A DNA stretch of 64,000 bases from Phenylobacterium sp. GTDB taxonomy: Bacteria; Pseudomonadota; Alphaproteobacteria; Caulobacterales; Caulobacteraceae. The DNA is taken from positions 1 to 64,000 of the forward strand of contig NZ_SSMX01000031.1 of assembly GCF_004799515.1 (NCBI RefSeq), read 5' to 3'. The notes below the pieces were generated by a model. That model ran no database searches and had not been told where the DNA came from. It saw nothing but the letters and a program-made list of their open reading frames with translations. The position numbers were made by a program, and so were the translations under genes. Shown in pieces: positions 53,081 through 61,249 of this stretch (positions are counted from its first letter, which is position 1; the number at the start of each line of letters is the position of its first letter).

Positions 53081-54127
53081 CTAGAGACCGCGCCGCCGCG
53101 CGTCTCTTGGCGCCTCGCCGAACCGGCGGCGGAACTCCCGGTTGAAATGGGAGACGTCGCCAAGGCCCGCCAGGCCGGCGATCTCGACGATGCGCAGGTG
53201 GGCGTGGGTTGGGTCCCTCAACAGCTCGCGCGCCCGGTCCAGCCGCCGATGACGCACGAAGGTGGAGAACGAAACCCCCGCACCCTCCATCAACTGCTGC
53301 ACATAGCGTTCGGACACCCCGAGCCGGCGCCCGACCGAGGCTGCAGAAAGCTCGGGATCGGCCAGCCCCGCGGCGATCTCCTGCACGATCGCCTGCAGGC
53401 GCGCGGCGCGGATCCCGCCGTAGGGCGCGGCCCGGGCGAGTTCGCCCCAGGGATTGAAGGCGTTGGCCAGCAGCTCCTGCAGGTGCCGGTCGGCCACCTG
53501 CGACAGGGCCGGGGTGAGCCCCTCGTCGATCGCCAGCATCGAGGAGAGGTAGCCGCGCAGCAGCCGCGACGCGACGGCGGCCACCGGCGCCGGCCGCCGC
53601 AGGTCGTGCTCCGCTGCGAAGACGCCATCGCGACCGCTCTCGCGGTCGAACCGCAGCGACACGCCGTGCACGCCTTCCCGGGCCACGAGGCTGTTCGGCT
53701 CGTCGAGCGGCAGCATCATGGCCTGGCCCGCTTCGAGCCGCCCCTGCTTATCGCCGACGCGGTACTCCAGCGTCCCGCGCCACGGCAGGACGACGACCAG
53801 CCCCTCATCTCCGTCGCGGACAAGGCGCCGGGTGCGCCGCAGGACGCTCGGCGTGCACCGGGATTCGATGACGGAGACCTTTGGCAACCGAAGCACGCGG
53901 AGCCAGCTGCGATAGCGAGCGGGATCCGGCGCCTCGACGTCCGCGCCCAACACCGGGCGCATCCATTCTTCGCGCCAATGCTCGAAATTCTCGCTGACGT
54001 CGTTGGACAGCGTGAAGGGAACGGTCAAGGCGGGGCTTTCGCTCACAACTCCGAAGACCCTTCCGCGCGCACTGGCGCCGCTCCGCGGGATCGCCTCAAG
54101 TATGCCGGACGACCACTCGCCGACCAT
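53081..54127 (-). CDS. AraC-family transcriptional regulator
   Basis: Up to 348 aa. The N-terminal ligand-type domain has cupin-like strands (LEYRVGDKQGRLEAGQAMMLPLDEPNSLV), and the C-terminal double helix-turn-helix has ASVGRRLGVSERYVQQLMEGAGVSFSTFVRHRRLDRARELL and IVEIAGLAGLGDVSHFNREFRRRFGEAP. Domain order fits the AraC-binding-like activators. The exact start is uncertain: VVSESPALTVPF (GTG about 80 bases in) is an alternative. Targets unknown; the kinase gene is divergent. Confidence 0.9.
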   Translation of the reverse strand: MVGEWSSGILEAIPRSGASARGRVFGVVSESPALTVPFTLSNDVSENFEHWREEWMRPVLGADVEAPDPARYRSWLRVLRLPKVSVIESRCTPSVLRRTRRLVRDGDEGLVVVLPWRGTLEYRVGDKQGRLEAGQAMMLPLDEPNSLVAREGVHGVSLRFDRESGRDGVFAAEHDLRRPAPVAAVASRLLRGYLSSMLAIDEGLTPALSQVADRHLQELLANAFNPWGELARAAPYGGIRAARLQAIVQEIAAGLADPELSAASVGRRLGVSERYVQQLMEGAGVSFSTFVRHRRLDRARELLRDPTHAHLRIVEIAGLAGLGDVSHFNREFRRRFGEAPRDARRRGL

Positions 54128-54307
54128 CGTAAGCTCAAGTTCTTTATATCAATACTGCGCGACTTCAGCAACGAAGCCGCAATGGAGGCCGTCGTAGGGA
54201 TGCTCGAAGCGACCGGCCTGCGGCGGAAGCCACTTCGCGCGGCAACCTGAAAGGGTCCTTCAACAATTTCCGGTAGTGTGGCCGACAGTAGAGCGGAGTC
54301 GGGCGTG

Positions 54308-56053
54308 ATGCGGGCGATGGGAAGCGGCGAACGCCAGTCGGGTGGCGCCCCGAAATTCGGCGGCCTGACGGCTGTGGTCGGGCGCGGATCGGGCCTGCTC
54401 CTGCCGCTGCTGACCGCGCTCGCCGCCTTTCCCGTTTCTGGCTGGCGTCTCGCGGCAGGCTGGCTGCTGGCGATGGCCGCCGTGACGGCGGCTCAGCAGG
54501 CCGGGCGGCCCGACGGGCGCCCCGCGGCGGTTTTCGCGTGGATCCGCAACGCCGGCTACTCAGCCGCCGCCTTCTATCTCGTCGCCCTCCATACCGGCGC
54601 GGCCCAGACCTTCGGTGTGACGCTTATGGGCCTGGTGCTGTTCCAGATCCTGGCCCGCGACTACGACCGCCCGCGCCGGCTGGCGTTGAACCTCCTGCCG
54701 CCGGTCATCGCCACCGCCGTCGCCCAGGTGGGCGCGGGCTTCGGCCTCCTGGTCGGCCACCAGCCCTTGATGCTGATCACCCTCCTGGCGAGCCCGATGG
54801 CGGTCTTCGGCCTTTTGTGGACGGTCCGGACCGACCTGACGGACAAGCGGCGCAGGCTGGACGCGGCCGTCGCGCAGGCGCAGGCCGCGGCGGAGGCCAA
54901 GTCGGATTTCCTGGCCAATATGAGCCACGAGATCCGCACGCCCCTGACAGGCATCATCGGCTTCTCGGACCTCCTGAGCGCCATGCCGGACCTGCCGCCC
55001 AAGGGCGCGACCTATGTCGGCCGGATCGCCTCCAGCGGCCAGACCCTGTTGGCGGTGGTCAACGACATCCTGGACTTCTCCAAGCTGGAGACGGGCCATG
55101 TGGAGCTGGATCCCCAGCCCTTCGCCACGGCGGCCTTCTTCGAGGACACTCTGGCGACCGTGGCCGCCCAGGCCGCCGGCAAGGGCCTGGCGACGCGGCT
55201 TGAGATCGCGCCCGAGGTTCCGCCGGCGCTCCTCGCCGACAGCGGCCGGCTGCGCCAGGTCATGCTCAACCTCCTGGGCAATGCGATCAAGTTCACGGGC
55301 CAGGGCGCCGTGGCGGTCGCCGTCACCTACGACGGGGCGGTCGAGCGTCTCGCCGTGACCGTCTCCGACACCGGCTGCGGCGTGCCGCCGGACAAGCTGG
55401 GGCGTCTCTTCCAGCGCTTCTCCCAGGCCGACAATTCTGTGACCCGCACCCACGGCGGGACTGGACTGGGCCTCTCGATCTGCAAGGCCCTCGTCGAACT
55501 GATGGAGGGCGAGATCGGCGTCGCGTCCGAGGTCGGCGTGGGCTCTAGCTTCTCCCTCTCGGTGACCGCGCCGCCCTGCGAGCTGCGCGAGCCGGCCGCA
55601 CCCGAAGCGATCCGCCTCCATCCGGCCGGGCGGCTGTCGCGGATCCTGGTGGTCGACGACCTCGACCTCAACCGCGAGCTCGTGCGCACCCTGCTGGAGG
55701 CGGCCGGCTATTCTGTGGAGGAGGCGGGCGGCGGCGCTGAGGCCGTCGCGGCGGCCCGCCACCGGCCCTTCGACCTGATCCTGATGGACCTGCAGATGCC
55801 GCAGATAGACGGCTTCACCGCCACCCGGGCGATCCGCGGCGCGGCCTCGCCCAACCGCGACACGCCGATCGTCGCGCTGAGCGCCAACGTCCTGCCGGAG
55901 CACGCCGCCGCCGGCGCCGAGGCCGGGATGAACGGCCACATCGGCAAGCCGATCAACGTCGCCGAGCTCCTGAGCGTGGTGGCGGCCTGGGTGGAGCGCG
56001 ATCCCGCCGGAGACGCTCCGGACGCCAGCTCCTCCCATTCGGCCGCCGCCTAG
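54308..56053 (+). CDS. Membrane hybrid histidine kinase with receiver domain
   Basis: About 581 aa from ATG 54308 (GGAG 9 bases upstream); GTG 54278 is a possible alternative. The N-terminal region has 5-6 membrane segments and no extracytoplasmic domain, so sensing may be within the membrane. Then HisKA FLANMSHEIRTPLTG (His207), HATPase (NLLGNAIKFT, DTGCGVP, GGTGLGLSI), and a C-terminal receiver with phospho-Asp494 (LILMDLQMP) and Lys (GKP). It needs an Hpt partner; the free Hpt at 11815 is one candidate. Confidence 0.92.
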   Translation: MRAMGSGERQSGGAPKFGGLTAVVGRGSGLLLPLLTALAAFPVSGWRLAAGWLLAMAAVTAAQQAGRPDGRPAAVFAWIRNAGYSAAAFYLVALHTGAAQTFGVTLMGLVLFQILARDYDRPRRLALNLLPPVIATAVAQVGAGFGLLVGHQPLMLITLLASPMAVFGLLWTVRTDLTDKRRRLDAAVAQAQAAAEAKSDFLANMSHEIRTPLTGIIGFSDLLSAMPDLPPKGATYVGRIASSGQTLLAVVNDILDFSKLETGHVELDPQPFATAAFFEDTLATVAAQAAGKGLATRLEIAPEVPPALLADSGRLRQVMLNLLGNAIKFTGQGAVAVAVTYDGAVERLAVTVSDTGCGVPPDKLGRLFQRFSQADNSVTRTHGGTGLGLSICKALVELMEGEIGVASEVGVGSSFSLSVTAPPCELREPAAPEAIRLHPAGRLSRILVVDDLDLNRELVRTLLEAAGYSVEEAGGGAEAVAAARHRPFDLILMDLQMPQIDGFTATRAIRGAASPNRDTPIVALSANVLPEHAAAGAEAGMNGHIGKPINVAELLSVVAAWVERDPAGDAPDASSSHSAAA

Positions 56054-56101
56054 TGCGGCGCCTTGGCACTTAGGCCTCGCTGCGGGACCAGCCCGCCGCG
56101 C

Positions 56102-56776
56102 TCAGACCAGTCCCAGGGCTTCGAGCATTGCGGGCTCCATCGGTTGGCCGCGCCGCAGCCCGATGACGGGCGCCTGAGGCGCGCGTCCAGCGATAGCCGC
56201 CACCGTGTCCGCAAAGGTGGACGCATCCGGCTCCGTCTCGCTCACCATCAGTCCCGCCAGCGTCAGGCCCGCCGCCTCGATCACGGCCACCGCGGTCAGG
56301 GTGTGGCTGATCGTGCCCAGGTAGCTACCCGCGACCAGCAGCACCGGCGCGGCCAGCGCCGCGGCCAGGTCCAGCATGGTGCGCGCGTCGTCCAGCGGCG
56401 ACATGATCCCGCCGGCGCTCTCCACCAGGAGCCAGGTTCCGTCCGGCGCCTCGGCGCTGCGCGCCCGGCAGTGGTCGATCACCGCCGCCCCCGGCAGGCT
56501 CGCGCCCTCGCGCGCCGCGGCCAGGGGCGGCGAGAGCGGCGCCCGGTATCGCCAGGGCGAGATCCCGGCCAGGGCCTCGGATGACAGCTGGCGCCCCAGG
56601 GCGTCCAGCAGCACCGCTGGATCGCTGCCGGCTGGCGCGGCGGGATCGAAGCCGCTGACCACCGGTTTCAGCGCCTCGACCGCCACGCCGGCGCCGCACA
56701 GCGCCCGGATCAGCGAGGCGGTGACATAGGTCTTGCCCACGTCGGTGCCGGTCCCGGCGATGAACAGCGTCGGCAT
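56102..56776 (-). CDS. bioD: Dethiobiotin synthetase
   Basis: 224 aa. P-loop FIAGTGTDVGKTYVTASLIRAL and LKPVVSGFDP identify BioD, which closes the ureido ring of dethiobiotin using CO2 and ATP. VESAGGIMSPLDDARTM is the conserved middle motif. It is 2 bp after bioF and cotranscribed with it. Confidence 0.95.
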   Translation of the reverse strand: MPTLFIAGTGTDVGKTYVTASLIRALCGAGVAVEALKPVVSGFDPAAPAGSDPAVLLDALGRQLSSEALAGISPWRYRAPLSPPLAAAREGASLPGAAVIDHCRARSAEAPDGTWLLVESAGGIMSPLDDARTMLDLAAALAAPVLLVAGSYLGTISHTLTAVAVIEAAGLTLAGLMVSETEPDASTFADTVAAIAGRAPQAPVIGLRRGQPMEPAMLEALGLV

Positions 56777-56778
56777 GG

Positions 56779-57927
56779 TCAGGTCCTCACGAAGGGGCGC
56801 ACGGCCTCGGCCAGGCGCGCGATGTCGGCGTCATGGTGGCGCGCGGTGAAGGTCAAGCGCAGACGCGCCGTCCCCGCCGCCACCGTCGGCGGCCGGATCG
56901 CCACCGCCAGGAAGCCCTGAGCCTCCAGCGCGCGGGACGCCGCCAGCGCATCGTCAGCCTCGCCGATCCGCACGGCCACGATCGGGCTCTGCGCCAGGGG
57001 CAATCCCAGAAGGGCGGTGAATCGGCGCGCCTTGGCCAGGGGCAGGGCGCAGAGCTCCGGCTCGTGCTCGATCAGCTCCAGCGCCGCGATGGCCGCCGCC
57101 GCCGAGGCGGGCGGCAGGCCGGTGGAGTAGATGAAGGTCCGCGCCCGGTTGCGGATCAGCTCGACCACGGCCGCCGAGGCGCACAGATAGCCGCCATAGC
57201 CGCCGACCGCCTTCGACAGGGTGCCCATCTGCAGGGGAACGACGGCGTCCGGAAACAGGCCCGCGGAGCCGCGGCCCTGCGCCAGCACGCCGATCCCATG
57301 GGCGTCATCGGTCATCAGCCAGGCGTCGTGGACGAGGCAAAGATCGGACAACTGGTCCAAGGGCGCGAGGTCGCCGTCCATGGAGAAGACCCCATCGGTC
57401 GCCACCAGCACTCGGCGATGGTCCTTGCGCTCGGCCGCCAGCCGCCGTTCGAGGTCCGCGACCGCGTTGTGCCGGAAGACCGAGAGCGCGGCGCCCGAAA
57501 GCTGGGCTCCGGCGAACAGGCAAGCATGCGCCAGCTCATCGATCAGGACCAGGTCGTCAGGACCCACCAGCGCCGGGATGATCCCGGCATTGGCCAGGTA
57601 GCCCGAGCCGAACACGCAGGCGCTTTCGGTTCCTTTGAGCGTGGCCAGCCGGCGTTCCAGCTCACTGAGCAGCGGACCGTCCCCGGTCACCAGGCGCGAG
57701 GCGCCGGCGCCGGCGCCATAGGTCTCGATCGCCTGGCAGGCGGCGGCCTTCACCGCGGGATGGTGCGACAGGCCCAGGTAGTCGTTGCAGGAGAAGGAGA
57801 GCAGGCGGCGGCCGTCGCGCTCCACCCAGAGCCCGTCGTGGCGGTGGGTCGGCGACAGGCGCCGGCGCAACGACTGGCGTTCGAGCGCGCCGAGTTTGGC
57901 GGCGGCGAAGGTCTGCAGGCTGTCCAT
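56779..57927 (-). CDS. bioF: 8-amino-7-oxononanoate synthase
   Basis: 382 aa PLP enzyme. Motifs: SCNDYLGLSHHPAVKAAA, YGAGAGASRLVTG, DDAHGIGVLAQGRGS and the PLP lysine in GTLSKAVGGYGGYL. It condenses pimeloyl-ACP/CoA with alanine. It is divergent from bioA; bioB and bioC are not in the window. Confidence 0.95.
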   Translation of the reverse strand: MDSLQTFAAAKLGALERQSLRRRLSPTHRHDGLWVERDGRRLLSFSCNDYLGLSHHPAVKAAACQAIETYGAGAGASRLVTGDGPLLSELERRLATLKGTESACVFGSGYLANAGIIPALVGPDDLVLIDELAHACLFAGAQLSGAALSVFRHNAVADLERRLAAERKDHRRVLVATDGVFSMDGDLAPLDQLSDLCLVHDAWLMTDDAHGIGVLAQGRGSAGLFPDAVVPLQMGTLSKAVGGYGGYLCASAAVVELIRNRARTFIYSTGLPPASAAAAIAALELIEHEPELCALPLAKARRFTALLGLPLAQSPIVAVRIGEADDALAASRALEAQGFLAVAIRPPTVAAGTARLRLTFTARHHDADIARLAEAVRPFVRT

Positions 57928-58027
57928 CGAATCCCCGCTGGCCCAGGTCGCCGGCGCGGCTTAGCAAGACCCGCGCGCCGGGCGAACCCCTATCGGCGCG
58001 TCCACCGATCCTCACCGGAGACCTGTC

Positions 58028-59293
58028 GTGCCGGACCCCGACTGGCTGACCCGTGGCGCGCGCCACGTCTGGCGGCCCTATTGCCAGATGAAGACCGCGC
58101 CGCCGCCGCTCGCCGTGGCGCGAACCGAGGGCGTCCGGATCATCCTGGAGGACGGCCGCGAGTTGATCGACGGGATCGCCTCGTGGTGGACCGCCTGCCA
58201 CGGCTACAACCACCCGCACATCCGCCAGGCGGTGACGGCGCAACTCGAGCGCGCGCCGCACGTGATGTTCGGCGGCCTGGCGCACGAGCCCGCCTACCGG
58301 CTGGCCGCGCGGTTGGCCGCCCTGCTGCCCGGCGACCTCGACCACGTCTTCTTCGCCGAGAGCGGCTCGGTCTCGGTGGAGATCGCCATGAAGATGGCGC
58401 TGCAGTACTGGATCAACCGCCGCGTCGCCGGCCGGACCCGCTTCCTGGGCTTCCTCGGCGGCTATCACGGCGACACCCTGGCCACGATGACGGTCTGCGA
58501 TCCCGAGGAAGGGATGCACAGCCTGTTCGCCGGCGTCCTGCCCGCCCAGGTCATCGCCGCCCTGCCGACGGACGCCGCCGCGGAGGCTGCGCTGGACCGG
58601 CTGCTGGCCGAGCAGGGGGGCGACATCGCCGCCATGATCGTCGAGCCGCGGGTGCAGGGCGCCGGTGGGATGCTGTTCCACGACGACGAGGCGCTGCGAC
58701 GGCTGCGACGGCTGGCCGACAGGCACGGCGTGCTGTTGATCTTCGATGAGATCTTCGTGGGCTTCGGCCGGACCGGCGATCTCTTCGCCTGCGCCGGTGC
58801 GGGCGTGACGCCCGACATCGTCACCCTGTCCAAAGCCCTCACCGGCGGGACCTTGCCCCTGTCGGCGGCCATCGCCAGCCGCAAGGTGTTCGAGGCTTTC
58901 TGGTCGGACGACGCCGGCGCGGCGCTGGTGCACGGGCCGACCTACATGGCCAACCCGCTGGCCTGCGAGGCGGCCAACGCCTCTCTCGACATCTTCGAGG
59001 CCGGCGACTGGCGCGGCCAAGTCGCCCGGATCGCCGAGGCGCTGGAGGCCGGGCTCGCGCCCTGCCGCCAGGCCCCGGGCGTCGTCGACGTCCGCGTGCG
59101 CGGCGCCATCGGCGTGGTCGAGTTCGCGGAGCCCGTGGATGTCGGGCGGCTCTGTGCGCGGTTCGCCGAGGCGGGCGTCTGGATCCGGCCGATGGGCAAG
59201 GTGGTCTATCTGACGCCGGCGTTCACGATCCCCGAAGGCGATCTCGAGCGGCTGACCGCAGCCGTCCGCAAGGTGCTCACCGCCTCGGGCTAG
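58028..59293 (+). CDS. bioA: Adenosylmethionine-8-amino-7-oxononanoate aminotransferase
   Basis: 421 aa, GTG start. Class III aminotransferase: FFAESGSVSVEIAMKMALQYW, LLIFDEIFVGFGRTGDLFA and the PLP lysine in TLSKALTGGTLPLSAAI. It makes 7,8-diaminononanoate using SAM as amino donor. The 100-bp divergent intergenic region with bioF has no visible BioR-type TTAT/ATAA palindrome. Confidence 0.95.
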   Translation: MPDPDWLTRGARHVWRPYCQMKTAPPPLAVARTEGVRIILEDGRELIDGIASWWTACHGYNHPHIRQAVTAQLERAPHVMFGGLAHEPAYRLAARLAALLPGDLDHVFFAESGSVSVEIAMKMALQYWINRRVAGRTRFLGFLGGYHGDTLATMTVCDPEEGMHSLFAGVLPAQVIAALPTDAAAEAALDRLLAEQGGDIAAMIVEPRVQGAGGMLFHDDEALRRLRRLADRHGVLLIFDEIFVGFGRTGDLFACAGAGVTPDIVTLSKALTGGTLPLSAAIASRKVFEAFWSDDAGAALVHGPTYMANPLACEAANASLDIFEAGDWRGQVARIAEALEAGLAPCRQAPGVVDVRVRGAIGVVEFAEPVDVGRLCARFAEAGVWIRPMGKVVYLTPAFTIPEGDLERLTAAVRKVLTASG

Positions 59294-59300
59294 CCCATCT

Positions 59301-59314
59301 ACTATAATCATAGT
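59301..59314. promoter_or_regulatory. BlaI-type operator 1
   Basis: ACTAT-AATC-ATAGT palindrome immediately upstream of, and one base overlapping, the -35 box of the blaI-like gene. AT-rich against its surroundings. Its place and shape fit a winged-helix dimer site; binding is inferred. Confidence 0.65.
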
Positions 59315-59344
59315 TGACAGCCGTGTCGGGTGGGTTCCTACTAG
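59314..59344 (+). promoter_or_regulatory. Promoter of the BlaI/M56 operon
   Basis: TTGACA at 59314-59319 is a perfect -35 box. A TACTAG at 59339-59344 or CCTACT at 59337 could serve as -10. The two operators overlap both ends, as expected for repression by blocking polymerase. Confidence 0.55.
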
Positions 59345-59355
59345 AACTCTAGTAG
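59338..59355. promoter_or_regulatory. BlaI-type operator 2
   Basis: CTACTAG-AACT-CTAGTAG is a perfect palindrome with 7-bp arms over the presumed -10 and transcription start, 12 bases before the ATG. It shares the CTA/TAG half-site character of the first operator. Confidence 0.7.
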
Positions 59356-59366
59356 AAGGCGCCTCC

Positions 59367-59750
59367 ATGGATATCCAATTCACCGACCGCGAGATCGACG
59401 TGATGCAGGTGCTGTGGGACCGCGGACCATCTGTGGTGGCCGAAGTCCGCGAGGGCCTGACCGACGAACTCGCCTACACGACCGTCCTCACCATCCTGAA
59501 GACCCTGGAAGCCAAGGGCTACGTCGGGCGCGAGGAGGAGGGCCGCGGGCACCGCTACTTCGCCGCCGTGAAGCAGCAGGCGGCGCAGGACAGCGCCCTG
59601 CGGCGGATGACCTCCAAGCTGTTCCGTGGCTCGGCGGAGCTGCTCTTCACCCGGTTGGTCTCCGACAGGAACCTCAGCCCGGCGGAACTCCGGCGCATGC
59701 GCAAGCTGCTGGCCGACAGCGCCGCCCGCGACGACGAAGGTGGCAAGTGA
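59367..59750 (+). CDS. BlaI/MecI/CopY-family repressor
   Basis: 127 aa. Penicillinase-repressor winged helix: FTDREIDVMQVLWDRGPSVVAEVREGLTDELAYTTVLTILKTLEAKGYVGREEEGRGHRYFAAV, with a C-terminal dimerisation helix pair (LSPAELRRMRKLLADSA). It likely represses its own operon at the two palindromes. Its stop overlaps the M56 gene (TGATG). In beta-lactamase systems it is inactivated through proteolysis by the membrane partner. Confidence 0.95.
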   Translation: MDIQFTDREIDVMQVLWDRGPSVVAEVREGLTDELAYTTVLTILKTLEAKGYVGREEEGRGHRYFAAVKQQAAQDSALRRMTSKLFRGSAELLFTRLVSDRNLSPAELRRMRKLLADSAARDDEGGK

Positions 59751-61195
59751 TGCTGGCCTGGATGGTCTATGTCGTCGTCGTCTGCCTGATCCTGGGCCTC
59801 GCCGCCTTCGCCGCGGAGCAGTCCGCGCAGATGCGCAAGGCGCCGACCCGCTGGCTGTGGGCGGCCAGCATCTGCGCCTCGCTGATCCTGCCCGTCGTCA
59901 TCTCCTCGGTCTCGATCCAGCTTCCCCGCATCTCGAGTGAGAGTGCGAGAAGTCCGGCGGCCGCGCCGGCAGCGCCGGTCCCGTTGCGCCAGATGACCGC
60001 CAGGGCCATCCAACCGTCGGCCTGGCTGGGCGTCCAGACCCAGCGCCGGGCGGCCGCGCTGGACGCGGATGCGATCCTGACGCGCGCCTGGCTCGCGGCG
60101 TCGGGCCTGATCTTCCTGGGCATCCTGTTCAGCGGCGTCCAGCTGCATCGCCACAAGCGCGCCTGGGAGCGCCGGGTGGTCGCCGGCGCTTCGGTCTATG
60201 TCTCGCGGGACGTAGGCCCCGCCGTGGTGGGCCTGCTGCGCCCCCACATCGTGCTGCCGCGCTGGATCGCCGAGGCCTCGCCGGAAACCCAGGCCCTCGT
60301 CCTGGCGCATGAGCAGTCGCATCTGGACGCCAAGGACGCTCAGGTTCTGGCCATCGCGATCCTGCTGATCGTCGCCATGCCATGGAACCTGCCGCTCTGG
60401 TGGCAGCTGCGGCGGCTGCGCTTCGCCATCGAGGTCGACTGCGACGCCCGGGTGCTGAAGGTCGGTCACGACGCGTCCCGTTACGGCGAGACCCTGATCT
60501 TGGTCGGCGAGCGCCAGTCCGGCCACGTCGCCCTGGTCGCCGCCATGTCAGAATCCAAGTCCTTCCTGGAACAGAGGATCCGTAAGATGCTGTCGAAGCA
60601 GAAGAAATTCGCCTGGGCCTCGGCCGGCGCCCTGGCCGGCCTGGGGATTGTGCTGACCGCCAGCGCCGCGGAGGTCAGCCCGCCCAACGCCGCCCGGCCC
60701 GCCCGGTTGATCAAGGTCTCGGCCTCGCAGGACGTCGGCGCGCAGATGAAGCACTACAGGAACAGCGAGTGGAATTTCACCCTCGACGTACCCGCCAACT
60801 GGAACGCCTTTCCGCCGGTGCCGACCAACAGTCCCAACGAGGTGCTGCGCTTCGCCTCCAACGAGGACGGCGTCCACAACATGATCATTTTCCGGAACCC
60901 CAACGATCCCAAGATCCGCCCCGAGACCATGGTCGCGAACGTGCAAGAGGTCCTGGCGAACGCCGGCTTTTCGCACTTCGTCACTGGCGAGACCAAGATC
61001 GGGTCCCGCCGCGTGCTGACCCTCGATTTCGACAAGCCGAGGCCCGACGGCCTGACCTGGAGCGTGCGCGAATACTTCATCATGGATGGCACGCTCGCCT
61101 ACGTGCTGGGCTTCGGCACCACGAACAAGGACGCCATGATGGGCCTCTATGACAAGATGGCGAAGAGTTTCACCTTCGGCGACGTGACCAGCTGA
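59750..61195 (+). CDS. BlaR1-like M56 metallopeptidase with atypical sensor domain
   Basis: 481 aa. Three N-terminal membrane segments and the M56 zinc motif LAHEQSHLDAKDAQ (HExxH about residues 187-191) are followed by CDARVLK with a further acidic ligand. A last membrane segment lies at about 285-307. The C-terminal 334-481 is periplasmic but is not a penicillin-binding domain: SEWNFTLDVPANWNAFP, VREYFIMDGTLAYVLGFG and the final YDKMAKSFTF resemble PsbP/DcrB-type domains. The signal it reads is unknown. Translation is coupled to the repressor. Confidence 0.85.
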   Translation: MLAWMVYVVVVCLILGLAAFAAEQSAQMRKAPTRWLWAASICASLILPVVISSVSIQLPRISSESARSPAAAPAAPVPLRQMTARAIQPSAWLGVQTQRRAAALDADAILTRAWLAASGLIFLGILFSGVQLHRHKRAWERRVVAGASVYVSRDVGPAVVGLLRPHIVLPRWIAEASPETQALVLAHEQSHLDAKDAQVLAIAILLIVAMPWNLPLWWQLRRLRFAIEVDCDARVLKVGHDASRYGETLILVGERQSGHVALVAAMSESKSFLEQRIRKMLSKQKKFAWASAGALAGLGIVLTASAAEVSPPNAARPARLIKVSASQDVGAQMKHYRNSEWNFTLDVPANWNAFPPVPTNSPNEVLRFASNEDGVHNMIIFRNPNDPKIRPETMVANVQEVLANAGFSHFVTGETKIGSRRVLTLDFDKPRPDGLTWSVREYFIMDGTLAYVLGFGTTNKDAMMGLYDKMAKSFTFGDVTS

Positions 61196-61218
61196 GCACC
61201 CTTGCCTGCGCCGCCATC

Positions 61219-61242
61219 CCCCCGCACCATGGGGTGCGGGGG
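61219..61242 (+). promoter_or_regulatory. Hairpin over the esterase ribosome-binding site
   Basis: CCCCCGCACC-ATGG-GGTGCGGGGG, a perfect 10-bp GC stem with a 4-base loop. It buries the GGGGGAG that serves as ribosome-binding site for the next gene. No T-tract, so more likely a translational block, mRNA processing or stability element than a terminator. Confidence 0.7.
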
Positions 61243-61249
61243 AGCGATG

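Noticed and set aside
57928..58027. BioR or BirA operator between bioF and bioA
   Set aside because: No AT-rich TTAT...ATAA palindrome or similar is visible in the 100 bases.
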